The notes under the pieces: model-generated
What the model saw: the letters and a program-made list of their open reading frames with translations, nothing else
What the model was told of the DNA's origin: nothing
The model's database searches: none
NCBI GenBank assembly: GCA_963828445.1
Contig: CAWHFP010000007.1
Span: 62,001-126,000 of the forward strand
DNA: 64,000 nt
From: Bog-532 sp963828445
GTDB taxonomy: Bacteria > Actinomycetota > Actinomycetes > Streptosporangiales > Streptosporangiaceae
Reading direction: 5' to 3'
Program-made: the position numbers and the translations under genes
In this document: one piece after another, positions 15,241 to 24,806 of the stretch
Numbering within the stretch: the stretch's first letter is position 1
Layout of the letters: each line of letters begins with the position of its first letter

Positions 15241-16821
15241 TCAGTGGTAGAAGTGCCGCACGCCGGTGAAGTACAAGGTGATGCCCGCCTCGGCGCAGGC
15301 GTCGATGACGAGCTGGTCGCGGATGGACCCGCCCGGTTCCGCGATCGCGGTGACCCCGGCCTGGGCCAGGACCTCGATGTTGTCCGGGAACGGGAAGTAG
15401 GCGTCGCTGGCGCACACCGAGCCGACGGAGCGATCCCCGGCCCGGGCCACGGCCAGGCGGCAGGAGTCGACCCGGTTGACCTGCCCCATCCCGACGCCCA
15501 CCGACGCGCCGCCGGAGGCGAGCAGGATCGCGTTGGACTTCACGCTGCGGACCGCCCGCCAGGCGAAGGCCAAGTCGTCCAGGGTGGGCTGGGCGAGCGG
15601 TGTCCCGGTCTTCAGCTCCCAGTGGGCCGGGTCGTCGCCGGGCTGGTCGACCTGGTCGGTGGTCTGCACCAGCAGGCCGCCGCTGACCTGGCGCCACTCG
15701 GTCCGCGGGCCGCGGTCCGGCGGCGGGCAGACCAGCAGCCGGACGTTCTTCTTCTGGCTCAGGATCTCCCGGGCCTGGTCATCGTAGGCCGGGGCCACCA
15801 CGACCTCGGTGAAGATCTCGGCGATCTGACCGGCCAGCTCGGCGGTGACCGGGCCGTTGACCGCGATCACCCCGCCGAAGGCGGACTGCGGGTCGCAGGC
15901 GTTGGCCTTGCGGTGGGCCTCGGCCAGGTCGGCGCCGACCGCGATGCCGCACGGGTTGGAGTGCTTGATGATGGCGGCACAGGGCGCGGCGAAGTCGTAG
16001 GCGGCGCGCCGGGCGGCGTCGGCGTCCACGTAGTTGTTGTAGGACATGGCCTTGCCGTGCAGCTGCTCGGCGGTGGCGATCCCGCCGTCGCCCGATTCAG
16101 GGCCGGCCGCGGCCCGGACGTACAGGGCGGCCCGCTGGTGCGGGTTCTCGCCGTAGCGCAGGATGTCGGAGCGGGACCAGGCGTCGCCGAAGAAGTCCGG
16201 CCAGCCGTCCTCGCGGGCGGGCTCGTCCGGCGCGTAGCTGCTGGCGAACCAGGACGCCACCGCGCTGTCGTAGCGGGCGGTGAGCGCGAACGCGGTGGCC
16301 GCCAGGCGCTGGCGCTGAGGCAGGGTGAAGCCACCGCCGCGCAGCGCGGCCAGCACCTCGGCGTACTGCAGCGGGCTGGTGACCACGGCCACGCTGGCGT
16401 GGTTCTTGGCCGCGGCCCGGACCATGGCCGGGCCGCCGATGTCGATCTCCTCCACGCACTGCTCGGGCGGCGCCCCGCTGGCCACGGTGGACTCGAACGG
16501 GTAGAGGTTGGACACCAGCAGCTGGAACGGCTCGATGCCCAGGTCTTCCAGCTGGTTCTGGTGCTCAGGGCGGGTCAGGTCGGCCAGCAGCCCGGCGTGC
16601 ACCGTCGGGTGCAGGGTCTTGACCCGGCCGTCCAGGGTTTCGGGGAACCCGGTCAGTTCCTCCACCTTGGTGACCGGGACGCCGGTCCCGGCGATGACCC
16701 CGGCCGTGCTGCCGGTCGAGACGATCTCCACGCCGGCCTCGTGCAGGGCCCGGGCCAGTTCGTCCAGCCCGGTCTTGTCGTAGACGCTGACCAGCGCACG
16801 CTTGATCTCGATCGCGCTCAA
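15241..16821 (-). CDS. purH: Bifunctional AICAR transformylase/IMP cyclohydrolase PurH
   Basis: 526 aa, final two steps of IMP synthesis. The N-terminal cyclohydrolase (MGS-like) domain has ALVSVYDKTGLDELARALHE and STGSTAGVIAGTGVPVTKVE. The transformylase domain has KHSNPCGIAVGADLAEAH, SAFGGVIAVN and the conserved end GVRHFYH. I chose the TTG at 16821, overlapping the purN stop as TTGA and preceded by GGAAGGTGAGG; an ATG at 16857 would extend into purN and add residues unlike the family. The coupling suggests translational reinitiation from purN. Confidence 0.95.
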   Translation of the reverse strand: MSAIEIKRALVSVYDKTGLDELARALHEAGVEIVSTGSTAGVIAGTGVPVTKVEELTGFPETLDGRVKTLHPTVHAGLLADLTRPEHQNQLEDLGIEPFQLLVSNLYPFESTVASGAPPEQCVEEIDIGGPAMVRAAAKNHASVAVVTSPLQYAEVLAALRGGGFTLPQRQRLAATAFALTARYDSAVASWFASSYAPDEPAREDGWPDFFGDAWSRSDILRYGENPHQRAALYVRAAAGPESGDGGIATAEQLHGKAMSYNNYVDADAARRAAYDFAAPCAAIIKHSNPCGIAVGADLAEAHRKANACDPQSAFGGVIAVNGPVTAELAGQIAEIFTEVVVAPAYDDQAREILSQKKNVRLLVCPPPDRGPRTEWRQVSGGLLVQTTDQVDQPGDDPAHWELKTGTPLAQPTLDDLAFAWRAVRSVKSNAILLASGGASVGVGMGQVNRVDSCRLAVARAGDRSVGSVCASDAYFPFPDNIEVLAQAGVTAIAEPGGSIRDQLVIDACAEAGITLYFTGVRHFYH

Positions 16822-17426
16822 CTGCCGATCCTCACCTTCCTGCCGGAAACGGACCATCCCTCGCGAACCATCCGGCCCACGGTCTGCACGAGCAGGGCGC
16901 GCTCGGAGACCTTGATCCGTTCGTGCAGCGAGGCTTCGTCATCGTCGTCGTGCACCGGGACGCTGGCCTGGGCCACCACGGGCCCGGCATCCACCCCCGC
17001 GTCCACGATGAGCACGGTGCACCCGGTCACCTTCACCCCGTAGTCCAGGGCGTCCCTGACCCCGTGCATGCCGGGAAACGACGGTAGCAGCGCGGGGTGG
17101 GTGTTGACGCAGCGGCCACCGTACGTGGCCAGGAACGATGGCCCTACCAGCTTCATGAACCCGGCCAGCACCACCAGATCGGGCGCCTGCGCCCGGCAGG
17201 ACTCGGTCAGCGCCGTGTCCCAGGCCGCACGGTCCGGGTAGTCCTTGACCCGGTGCACGAACGTGCCGATGCCCGCCGCCGCGGCCCGGTCCAGGCCCGC
17301 GATGCCGCTCCGGTCGGCCCCGACGGCCACGATCTGGGCCCCGAACTGCTCGTCGGCGCAGGCGTCGAGCAGGGCCTGCAGGTTCGTGCCCGCACCGGAA
17401 ACCAGTACCACCAGGCGTGACCGCAT
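16818..17426 (-). CDS. purN: Phosphoribosylglycinamide formyltransferase PurN
   Basis: 202 aa, ATG at 17426. Transfers formyl from 10-formyl-THF to GAR. The start RLVVLVSGAGTNLQALLDAC is typical. Catalytic residues lie in CVNTHPALLPSFPGMHGVRD (Asn, His) and VDAGVDAGPVVAQASVPVHD (Asp). First gene of the purN-purH-folD unit. A divergent membrane-protein gene starts about 30 bp away at 17459. Confidence 0.95.
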   Translation of the reverse strand: MRSRLVVLVSGAGTNLQALLDACADEQFGAQIVAVGADRSGIAGLDRAAAAGIGTFVHRVKDYPDRAAWDTALTESCRAQAPDLVVLAGFMKLVGPSFLATYGGRCVNTHPALLPSFPGMHGVRDALDYGVKVTGCTVLIVDAGVDAGPVVAQASVPVHDDDDEASLHERIKVSERALLVQTVGRMVREGWSVSGRKVRIGS

Positions 17427-17458
17427 GGGCCCTACCTTATTGGCAGAATGGGGGGCCT

Positions 17459-17920
17459 ATGGCTCCACCACCCTCTCGTCCCCGCGGCCCCGCACGCCAG
17501 CAACCCGCGTCCCCGCCCGACCCGGCCGTACAGCAGCGGGCGTGGACGGCCATGGCTCTCGGCCTGCTCAGCCTGCTGGCGTTGTTCCTGGCCAGTGGCC
17601 TGCGGCACGCGGTCTACGTGGTGGTCGCGACGCTGGTCATCGGGGCCCTGGCCGCCTGGCTGGGTGGCACCGCCATGTCCCGGGCCCGCCGGGGCCGGAC
17701 CCGCCGGCCGGGCGGCGCGGTGGCCGGGATCGTCCTGGGCCTGCTCGGCCTGGCCTTCAGCGGGCTCACGCTGATCGTGTTCGCGCTGTTCTGGAACCAG
17801 CTGTCCACCTACTACAACTGCGACAGCGCCGCTAACACGCTGACCGCGCAGCAGGCCTGCCAGCACCAGCTCAGCCGGACGATCAGCACCGACTTCGGGC
17901 CGTTCTCGGCCAAAGGCTGA
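17459..17920 (+). CDS. DUF4190-like small membrane protein
   Basis: 153 aa, ATG at 17459 right after a G-run. A proline-rich N-terminus (about 35 residues) is followed by three hydrophobic segments: AMALGLLSLLALFLASG, AVYVVVATLVIGALAAWLGG and VAGIVLGLLGLAFSGLTLIV. The pattern of short Pro-rich head and GLxxxLL helices is that of actinobacterial DUF4190-type proteins. No function known. It is divergent from purN and convergent with the DUF6350 gene. Confidence 0.65.
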   Translation: MAPPPSRPRGPARQQPASPPDPAVQQRAWTAMALGLLSLLALFLASGLRHAVYVVVATLVIGALAAWLGGTAMSRARRGRTRRPGGAVAGIVLGLLGLAFSGLTLIVFALFWNQLSTYYNCDSAANTLTAQQACQHQLSRTISTDFGPFSAKG

Positions 17921-18006
17921 TTCGGGAGTGGCCGGTGGGATCGCTGTGACTTGTGGGGCTGTAGTGGGCTGAGCTGGTGGTGGGGTCACGGCTGTCGGCC
18001 CCGCCG

Positions 18007-18099
18007 TCAGTCCGGGTCACGGTCGTGGGCCTCGGGATCAGTCCGGGTCACGGTCGTGGGCCCCGGGGTCAGTCCGGGTCGCGGTCGTCGGCCCACGGA
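18007..18099. repeat. Three tandem 31-bp repeats over the 3' end of the DUF6350 gene
   Basis: Units at 18007-18037, 18038-18068 and about 18069-18099. The third unit is the gene's own 3' end (encoding ADDRDPD and stop), so each extra copy repeats the last codons and stop. The copies adjoin each other with no spacers, so this is a minisatellite and not CRISPR. Confidence 0.8.
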
Positions 18100-19445
18100 T
18101 CCAGGTAGATGCGGTGGCCGCCCGCGTCGTCGGTCTCGTCGACCACGGACGCTCCGGCTGGTTCATGCGCGGCTGCGGGGGCGGCCGGGCGTACCGCGAA
18201 GAACTCGCCGAAGCGGAAGCCCGCCTCCGGGTTCCGGCGCAGCATCCACCAGTTGGCCAGCCCGGCCGCGACGGCCGCGGTGACCCCCATCTCCAGGATC
18301 GCGACCAGGGCCACCTGCCAGGCGGACGGGCCCACCTCGGCCAGCCGGCCGTTGCCGAGCGGGCCACCGGACAGGGCCGCCAGCAGCCCGACCGCGGCCC
18401 CCGCGGCCGCGCCGGAAGCGAAGCCCCAGGCCGGGGCGGCCTCCAGCGTCGGGGTGGGCATGACCCGGACGGTCAGCACGCCGCCGGCCACCGCGGCCAG
18501 GTAGGGCACGGCCAGCACGAGCAGGGACAGCCAGGCCGGTACGGGCCCGGACGGCAGCGCGGCCAGCATCGGAAACGCGGGCAGCGAGCCCAGGGCGGCC
18601 CCGGTCGGGGCCACCACCGTGCCCGCCCCGAAGGCGAAACCGGGACCCAGGCAGAAGGCGATACCCCAGACCACGGCGTTGGGCACGAAGGCGATCTCGG
18701 TCAGGAGCAGCAGCAGCGACCCGATCGGGCCGGGGGACAGGGTATCGGTGAGCGCGCGGAACTGGCCCAGGTGCGCGATCAGCGACCCGATCGACAGGAC
18801 CGACCCGACCGCGATGAGCAGGCCCAGCGTGGCCAGCGCGCCGATGGTCACCGAGCGGGAGCGGACCGGGAGCAGCCGGATGAGCCGCCGCCACGGGGCC
18901 AGCGCGTGCGCGCCGCCCAGACCCCCGGCCACCACCGCGACCAGGAACGGCTCCAGTACCGCCAGCGACAGCGACGGCGTGGTCAGCGAGCTGCGGGCGG
19001 CCAGGGCCAGCGCGCCGGACAGCAGCGCGTAGGGCACGGCCAGGGCCAGGGTGGCGTAGCCGACGTGCCGCAGCCGGGCCACGTCGCCGGTCCGGACCAC
19101 CCAGCGCCCGGCCCGCCACAGCAGCGCGCCCGGGATGAACAGCAGCCCCAGCGGCAGCATGCCGATGTGGCCCGCACCGCGCAGGGTGAAGCCGACGTGG
19201 TGCGCGGCCAGCCAGATCGTGATGGCCACCCGGAGCACGCCGGGCAGGCCGTTGCCCAGGCCCGCGTGCGGGGCGGTGATCCAGCCGATGGCGACCACCG
19301 TGGTCAGCAGCGCGACCCCGGTCGCGCTGACCGCGCCGGCCGCGATGGCGCCGGTGATGACCAGCGGCCGCCGGTAGGCCCCCGCGTCAGGTCCGGCCCC
19401 GTCCGCGGAACGGGCACGGCCAGGAGCCTGCGGGGAAGCAGTCAC
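18069..19445 (-). CDS. DUF6350 polytopic membrane protein (PerM-like)
   Basis: About 458 aa from the GTG at 19445, which follows a G-rich ribosome site; ATGs at 19454 and 19463 are possible alternatives. Some ten hydrophobic segments, including PLVITGAIAAGAVSATGVAL, IGALATLGLLIAVGSVLSIG and WAVRTG-like loops, mark an integral membrane protein. This family is found between purN/purH and sucCD in many actinobacteria; some databases call it cell division protein PerM, but the function is not firmly known. The stop lies in the last unit of the 31-bp tandem repeat. Confidence 0.8.
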   Translation of the reverse strand: MTASPQAPGRARSADGAGPDAGAYRRPLVITGAIAAGAVSATGVALLTTVVAIGWITAPHAGLGNGLPGVLRVAITIWLAAHHVGFTLRGAGHIGMLPLGLLFIPGALLWRAGRWVVRTGDVARLRHVGYATLALAVPYALLSGALALAARSSLTTPSLSLAVLEPFLVAVVAGGLGGAHALAPWRRLIRLLPVRSRSVTIGALATLGLLIAVGSVLSIGSLIAHLGQFRALTDTLSPGPIGSLLLLLTEIAFVPNAVVWGIAFCLGPGFAFGAGTVVAPTGAALGSLPAFPMLAALPSGPVPAWLSLLVLAVPYLAAVAGGVLTVRVMPTPTLEAAPAWGFASGAAAGAAVGLLAALSGGPLGNGRLAEVGPSAWQVALVAILEMGVTAAVAAGLANWWMLRRNPEAGFRFGEFFAVRPAAPAAAHEPAGASVVDETDDAGGHRIYLDPWADDRDPD

Positions 19446-19570
19446 GCCCCCCATCCTGGCCACGGCAGAGGGTGATCATGGGGAGGCGCGCCGGGCGGGG
19501 CGGGGGTGAGTGGCCGCGTCGGGCGGAGCGAGGGTGAGATGGGGGCGCCGGGTGGAGCCGGGGTGAGATG

Positions 19571-19603
19571 GGCGCGCCTCCCCCGGGCGGGGGGAGGCGC
19601 GCC
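19571..19603 (-). terminator. Hairpin downstream of sucD
   Basis: Perfect 13-bp stem GGCGCGCCTCCCC / GGGGAGGCGCGCC with a 7-base loop, six bases after the sucD stop. No T-run follows, as is common for high-GC actinobacterial terminators. Confidence 0.75.
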
Positions 19604-19608
19604 GGGGC

Positions 19609-20496
19609 TTACTGCTTGCGGAAGGCCTCGCGGGCCAGGACCGCGGTCTCGCTGGGGGTCTTGCCGACGCGAACGCCCGCCTTCTCCAGGGCTTCCTTCT
19701 TGGCCTGGGCGGTCCCGGCCGAACCGGAGATGATCGCGCCCGCGTGGCCCATGGTCTTGCCCTCGGGGGCGGTGAAGCCGGCCACGTAGCCGACGACCGG
19801 CTTGGTCACGTGCTCGGCGATATAGTCGGCGGCCCGCTCCTCGGCGTCCCCGCCGATCTCACCGATCATCACGATGGCGTCGGTCTCCGGGTCTTCCTGG
19901 AAGGCCTGCAGGCAGTCGATGTGGGTGGTGCCGATGATCGGGTCACCGCCGATGCCGACCGCGGTCGAGAAACCGATGTCGCGCAGCTCGTACATCATCT
20001 GGTAGGTCAGCGTCCCGGACTTGGAGACCAGCCCGATGCGGCCCTCGGAGGTGATGTCGGCCGGGATGATGCCCGCGTTGGACTTGCCGGGCGAGGCGAT
20101 GCCGGGGCAGTTCGGGCCGACGATCCGGGTGGCGTTGCCGTTGGCGATGGCGTAGGCCCAGAACTCGGCCGAGTCGTGCACCGGGATGCCCTCGGTGATG
20201 ACGATGGCCAGCGGGATGCGGGCGTCGATGGCCTCGATCACCGCGTCCTTGGTGCGCTCGGCCGGGACGAAGATCACCGACACGTCGGCGCCGGTGGCGG
20301 CCATGGTGTCGGCCACCGTGCCGAACACCGGCACGTCGGAGCCGTTCAGCTCCACGGTCTGCCCGGCCTTGCGCGGGTTGGTGCCGCCCACGACCTGGGT
20401 CCCGGCGGCCAGCATGCGGGCCCCGTGCTTGCGGCCCTCCGAACCGGTGATGCCCTGGATCAGCACCCGGCTCTGGCTGGTGAGGAAGATGGCCAT
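19609..20496 (-). CDS. sucD: Succinyl-CoA ligase alpha subunit
   Basis: 295 aa from the ATG at 20496, one base after the sucC stop. TCA-cycle enzyme with SucC, substrate-level phosphorylation. CoA-binding motif VLIQGITGSEGRKHGARM, VGPNCPGIASPG, and the phosphorylated active-site histidine in KTMGHAGAIISGSAGTAQAK are present. Family length is normal. Followed by a strong hairpin at 19571-19603. Confidence 0.97.
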   Translation of the reverse strand: MAIFLTSQSRVLIQGITGSEGRKHGARMLAAGTQVVGGTNPRKAGQTVELNGSDVPVFGTVADTMAATGADVSVIFVPAERTKDAVIEAIDARIPLAIVITEGIPVHDSAEFWAYAIANGNATRIVGPNCPGIASPGKSNAGIIPADITSEGRIGLVSKSGTLTYQMMYELRDIGFSTAVGIGGDPIIGTTHIDCLQAFQEDPETDAIVMIGEIGGDAEERAADYIAEHVTKPVVGYVAGFTAPEGKTMGHAGAIISGSAGTAQAKKEALEKAGVRVGKTPSETAVLAREAFRKQ

Positions 20497-20497
20497 C

Positions 20498-21712
20498 TCA
20501 TGCTCCGTTCGCGGACGCCAGCTCGGCGGCGCGCCGGGCGGCATCGTCCATGGTCGCTACCTGCTCGACCACGCCGATCCCGGCCTCGTCGAGGATCCGG
20601 CGGCCCTCGGCCGCGTTGTTGCCGTCCAGCCGGACCACGATCGGGTGCCGGACCTGCTCGCCGCGCTCGCCCAGCATGCCGATCGCGGACACGATGCCGT
20701 TGGCCACCGCGTCACAGGCGGTGATGCCGCCGAAGACGTTGACGAACACGCTGCGCACCGACGGGTCGGACAGCACGATCTCCAGGCCGTTGGCCATCAC
20801 CTCGGCCGAGGCGCCGCCGCCGATGTCGAGGAAGTTGGCGGGCCGCATCCCACCCGCCTCCCCTGCCCCCTTCAACTGCTCACCGGCGTAGGCCACCACG
20901 TCCAGCGTGGACATGACCAGGCCGGCGCCGTTCCCGATGATGCCGACCTCGCCCTCCAGCTTGACGTAGTTGAGGTGCTTGGCCTTGGCCTGGGCCTCCA
21001 GCGGGTCGGTGCTGCTGTCGTCGGCGAAGCTGGTGAAGTTGTCCTGCTGGCGGAACGCGGCGTTGTCGTCCAGGGTGACCTTGCCGTCCAGGGCCAGCAC
21101 CCGGCCGTCGGCCGACAGGATCATCGGGTTGACCTCGACCAGCAGGGCGTCCTCGTCGGTGTACACCGCCCACAGCCGCTCGGCCAGCTGGGCCGCGCCG
21201 GTGACCGCCTCGGCGGGCAGCCGGCCCGCGGTGACGATCTCGGTGGCCTTGTCGTGATCCACCCCGGTCAGCGGGGACACCGGGATCCGGGCCACCGCCT
21301 CGGGGCTGGTGTGCGCGACCTCCTCGATCTCCATGCCGCCCTCGACCGAGCAGATGGAAAGGAAGGTCCGGTTGGCCCGGTCGAGCAGGAAGGACAGGTA
21401 GTACTCCTGCGCGATGTCGCTGGCCTCTTCGACCAGCACCTTGTGCACGGTGTGGCCCTTGATGTCCATGCCGAGAATCTGCTGCGCGATCTCGTAGGCG
21501 GCCTCGGGGCCGTCGGCCAGCTTGACGCCGCCGGCCTTGCCGCGGCCACCGACCTTCACCTGCGCCTTGATCACGACCTTGGGTTGCCCCTTGGCGGCGA
21601 ACTCGGCCGCGATGTCACGCGCCTCTTCGGCGGTGTGCGCGACCTTGCCGCTCGGCACGGGAACGCCATATTCAGCGAAGAGCTCCTTCGCCTGATGCTC
21701 GAACAAATCCAC
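20498..21712 (-). CDS. sucC: Succinyl-CoA ligase beta subunit
   Basis: 404 aa starting MDLFEHQAKELFAEYGVPVP. ATP-grasp domain with VVIKAQVKVGGRGKAGGVKL and the magnesium-ligand region LLVEVNPMILSADGRVLALD; the C-terminal ligase domain contains FVNVFGGITACDAVANGIV. Translationally linked to sucD, one base downstream. The 5' flank up to the B12-binding gene at 21855 contains no evident gene. Confidence 0.97.
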   Translation of the reverse strand: MDLFEHQAKELFAEYGVPVPSGKVAHTAEEARDIAAEFAAKGQPKVVIKAQVKVGGRGKAGGVKLADGPEAAYEIAQQILGMDIKGHTVHKVLVEEASDIAQEYYLSFLLDRANRTFLSICSVEGGMEIEEVAHTSPEAVARIPVSPLTGVDHDKATEIVTAGRLPAEAVTGAAQLAERLWAVYTDEDALLVEVNPMILSADGRVLALDGKVTLDDNAAFRQQDNFTSFADDSSTDPLEAQAKAKHLNYVKLEGEVGIIGNGAGLVMSTLDVVAYAGEQLKGAGEAGGMRPANFLDIGGGASAEVMANGLEIVLSDPSVRSVFVNVFGGITACDAVANGIVSAIGMLGERGEQVRHPIVVRLDGNNAAEGRRILDEAGIGVVEQVATMDDAARRAAELASANGA

Positions 21713-21854
21713 GTCTGACCGTCCTCGGTCTTTCGCTCGGGGTCCGCGGCGGTTACCATCCGGGGTCCGCCCCGGCCAGCCTAGTCCGGTTCGATCCCGG
21801 TCGTGCTGGCCGGTCGCTCAGCGACGTTGTGAAGTGGCTCTCAGCGCTGGCCGG

Positions 21855-22265
21855 TCAGGACCGGCGGGCCGCGGCCGGGGCCAGTTCGTCCTGCACCCAT
21901 CCGGTGATGGCGCGGGTCGGGGTGCCGGGGGTGAACACCCGGGCCACGCCCAGCTCGGTCAGCTGGGCAATGTCCCCCGCGGGGATGATGCCGCCGCCGA
22001 ACACGGTGATGTCGGTCGCGTCCTGCTCCCGGAGCAGGTCCAGCACCCGGGCGAACAGGGTCATGTGCGCGCCGGACAGGATGGACAGGCCGATGGCGTC
22101 GGCGTCCTCCTGGATGGCGGTGGCCACGATCTGCTCCGGGGTCTGGTGCAGGCCGGTGTAGATGACCTCGACCCCCGCGTCCCGCAGCGCCCGGGCGACC
22201 ACCTTGGCCCCGCGGTCGTGACCGTCCAGGCCCGGCTTGGCCACGACGACCCGGATGCTGCCCAT
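21855..22265 (-). CDS. Cobalamin (B12)-binding domain protein
   Basis: 136 aa stand-alone B12-binding domain of the methylmalonyl-CoA mutase type. Contains the His ligand motif DGHDRG (AKPGLDGHDRGAKVVARALR), IGLSILSGAHMTLFARVLDL and the nucleotide-loop glycines of VFGGGIIPAGDIAQL. In mutases it pairs with a separate or fused catalytic subunit; none is in this window. The gene lies 43 bp downstream of the pcrA stop on the same strand. Confidence 0.9.
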   Translation of the reverse strand: MGSIRVVVAKPGLDGHDRGAKVVARALRDAGVEVIYTGLHQTPEQIVATAIQEDADAIGLSILSGAHMTLFARVLDLLREQDATDITVFGGGIIPAGDIAQLTELGVARVFTPGTPTRAITGWVQDELAPAAARRS

Positions 22266-22307
22266 CCACCAGCCTCCTGTGCTGTCTCAGCCGCTGCCGC
22301 GGCGGAG

Positions 22308-24515
22308 CTAGAGCTTTTGCAGCGGCGCGTACCGCAGTACCAGGTGTTTTACCCCATACTCCGAGCCGAAATCGATCTTGGCCTCGGCGCGGTCGCCCAC
22401 TCCGTCCACGGACACCACCGTGCCCAGCCCGAATTTGTCGTGCGTGACCAGGTCCCCCGGGGACAGCGCGGGCACGTTCCGGTTGCCGGGCGAGGCCACC
22501 CCCGGCCGCTGGGCGGCCCGCTCCATGGCCGGCGGGGTCGCGGTGCGCTCGTCCCGGCGCCACTCCAGCAGGGGCTCCGGGATCTCGCCCAGGAACCGGG
22601 ACTGGCGGTGGAACGAGGGCTTGCCCCACCACATCCGGGCGATGGCCCGGGTCAGGTACAGCCGCCGCATGGCCCGGGTGATCCCCACGTAGGCCAGCCG
22701 CCGTTCCTCCTCGAGCTCCTTCTCGTCGGTGGCCGAGCGCTGGTGCGGGAAGACGTCCTCTTCCATGCCGGTGAGGAACACCACCGGGAACTCCAGGCCC
22801 TTGGCCGTGTGCAGGGTCATCAGGGTGACCAGGCCGCCGCGCTGCTCGCCGTCCGGGATCTGGTCGGCGTCGGCGACCAGCGACACCTGCTCCAGGAAGT
22901 CGGCCAGCGTCCCGTCCGGGTGCTGGCCGTCGAACTCGCGGGCCACCGAGACCAGTTCGGCCAGGTTCTCGATCCGGCTCGCGTCCTGCAGGTCGGTCGA
23001 CTCCTCCAGCGCGGTCTGGTAGCCGCTGCGGTCCAGCACGGCCTCGGCCACCTCGGCCACCGGGGCGTCGGCGGACAGCTCGCGCAGCCCGTCGATGAGG
23101 GCGTTGAACCGGCGGATGGCCTGGGCCGACCGGCCGGCCAGGCCGGGCACGTCGTCCGGCTGGGCGAGCGCCTCGGCGAAGGTCTTCCGCTCCCGCTGGG
23201 CGAACGCGGCCACGTAGTCCTCGGCCCGGTCGCCGATGCCGCGCCTGGGCACGTTGAGGATCCGGCGCAGCGACACCTCGTCGGCCGGGTTGGCGATCAG
23301 CCGCAGGTAGGCCAGCAGGTCGCGGACCTCGCGGCGCTCGTAGAACCGGACGCCGCCGATCACCTTGTAGGGCAGGCCGACCCGGATGAACACTTCCTCG
23401 AACACCCGGGACTGAGCGTTGGTCCGGTAGAAGACGGCCACGTCGCCGGGGGTGGCCTCGCCCGCGTCGCTGAGCCGGTCCACCTCCTCGGCCACGAACG
23501 CGGCCTCGTCGTGCTCGCTGTCGGCCACGTACCCGGTGATCAGCGGGCCGGAGCCCTGGTCGGACCACAGGTTCTTGGGCTTGCGGCTGGCGTTGCGGGA
23601 CACCACGGCGTTGGCCGCGGACAAGATGTTCTGGGTGGAGCGGTAGTTCTGCTCCAGCACGATGACCCGGGCGTCCGGGAAGTCCTGCTCGAACTCCACG
23701 ATGTTGCGGATGGTGGCGCCGCGGAAGGCGTAGATCGACTGGTCGGCGTCGCCGACCACGCACAGCTCGGACTTGTCCTCGGCGTGCGCGCCGACCAGCT
23801 CGCGGACCAGCACGTACTGGGCGTGGTTGGTGTCCTGGTACTCGTCCACCATGACGTGCCGGAACCGGTGCCGGTACTCGGCCGCGACCTCGGGGAAGCC
23901 CTGGAACAGGAACACCGTGTTCATGATCAGGTCGTCGAAGTCCATCGCGCCGGCCGCGGTCAGCCGCCGCTGGTACTCGCCGTACGCCTCGGCCAGCCCC
24001 TTCTCCCGGGCGGTCTGGGCCCGGGACCGATGCGTCTCGTGGTCGACGAGCTCGTTCTTCAGGTTGGACACCTGGCCGTGCAGCGCCTTGGGCGGGAACT
24101 GCCGGGCGTCCAGCTCCAGCTCCCGGCAGACCAGGGCCATCAGCCGCTGCGAGTCGGCCTGGTCGTAGATGGAGAACGAGGACGGGTAGCCGAGCCGCTT
24201 GGCCTCCCGGCGGAGGATGCGCACGCAGGCCGAGTGAAAGGTCATCACCCACATCGCCCGGGCCCGCGCGCCGACCAGCTGAGCCACCCGGGACGCCATT
24301 TCCCCGGCCGCCTTGTTGGTGAAGGTGATGGCCAGGATCTCGCTGGGCAGCACGTCCCGCTCGGCCAGCAGGTAGGCGATCCGGTGGGTCAGCACCCGGG
24401 TCTTGCCCGAACCGGCCCCGGCCACGATCAGCAGCGGGCTGCCGGCGTGGATCACGGCCGCGCGCTGTTGCGGATTCAGCCCGTCCAGGAGAGATTCAGC
24501 AGCCGTTGCGGTCAC
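22308..24515 (-). CDS. pcrA: ATP-dependent DNA helicase PcrA/UvrD
   Basis: 735 aa from the GTG at 24515, preceded by GGTGGA. SF1A 3'-5' helicase in repair and in removal of RecA and transcription complexes. Motif Q/I: LNPQQRAAVIH and IVAGAGSGKTRVLTHRIAYL; Ia AITFTNKAAGEM; II VDEYQDTNHAQYV; III VVGDADQSIYAFRGA; IV LEQNYRSTQNI; V/VI TLMTLHTAKGLEFPVVFLTG and EEERRLAYVGITRAMRRLYL. The C-terminal Tudor-like tail (GDLVTHDKFGLGTVVSVDGV) is present. The 290 bp before the next gene, cvnA, hold the divergent promoters. Confidence 0.96.
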   Translation of the reverse strand: MTATAAESLLDGLNPQQRAAVIHAGSPLLIVAGAGSGKTRVLTHRIAYLLAERDVLPSEILAITFTNKAAGEMASRVAQLVGARARAMWVMTFHSACVRILRREAKRLGYPSSFSIYDQADSQRLMALVCRELELDARQFPPKALHGQVSNLKNELVDHETHRSRAQTAREKGLAEAYGEYQRRLTAAGAMDFDDLIMNTVFLFQGFPEVAAEYRHRFRHVMVDEYQDTNHAQYVLVRELVGAHAEDKSELCVVGDADQSIYAFRGATIRNIVEFEQDFPDARVIVLEQNYRSTQNILSAANAVVSRNASRKPKNLWSDQGSGPLITGYVADSEHDEAAFVAEEVDRLSDAGEATPGDVAVFYRTNAQSRVFEEVFIRVGLPYKVIGGVRFYERREVRDLLAYLRLIANPADEVSLRRILNVPRRGIGDRAEDYVAAFAQRERKTFAEALAQPDDVPGLAGRSAQAIRRFNALIDGLRELSADAPVAEVAEAVLDRSGYQTALEESTDLQDASRIENLAELVSVAREFDGQHPDGTLADFLEQVSLVADADQIPDGEQRGGLVTLMTLHTAKGLEFPVVFLTGMEEDVFPHQRSATDEKELEEERRLAYVGITRAMRRLYLTRAIARMWWGKPSFHRQSRFLGEIPEPLLEWRRDERTATPPAMERAAQRPGVASPGNRNVPALSPGDLVTHDKFGLGTVVSVDGVGDRAEAKIDFGSEYGVKHLVLRYAPLQKL

Positions 24516-24806
24516 TCCACCAGCGTAGGCGCTGGGCCCGACAACGCGCGCGGCAACTCGCACGCGATCGTGGCGTGCCCGCCTTATGCCGAAGGGGCTG
24601 CCGATGCATTGCGGGGGCCAGTGACTACTGCCCCGAGCCAACCCGATACCGTTAGTTCTTTTTGCCCTCTATAACGTATTTGTTGAGCGATTTGTGTACG
24701 GGTAACACCCCATTTCGATACTTTAAGCGGACCTCCTGTGACCGCGGTCCTGCCCCTACTGGCGGCACCGGAGTTCGGGTTCACACGCCTCTCGCCAAGG
24801 GTAAGG

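Noticed and set aside
18007..18099. CRISPR-like repeat
   Set aside because: The 31-bp units adjoin without spacers and match the 3' end of the neighbouring gene; no cas genes nearby.
21834..24674. 946-codon plus-strand frame over pcrA
   Set aside because: Product of high GC3 on the opposite strand; pcrA has all helicase motifs on the minus strand.
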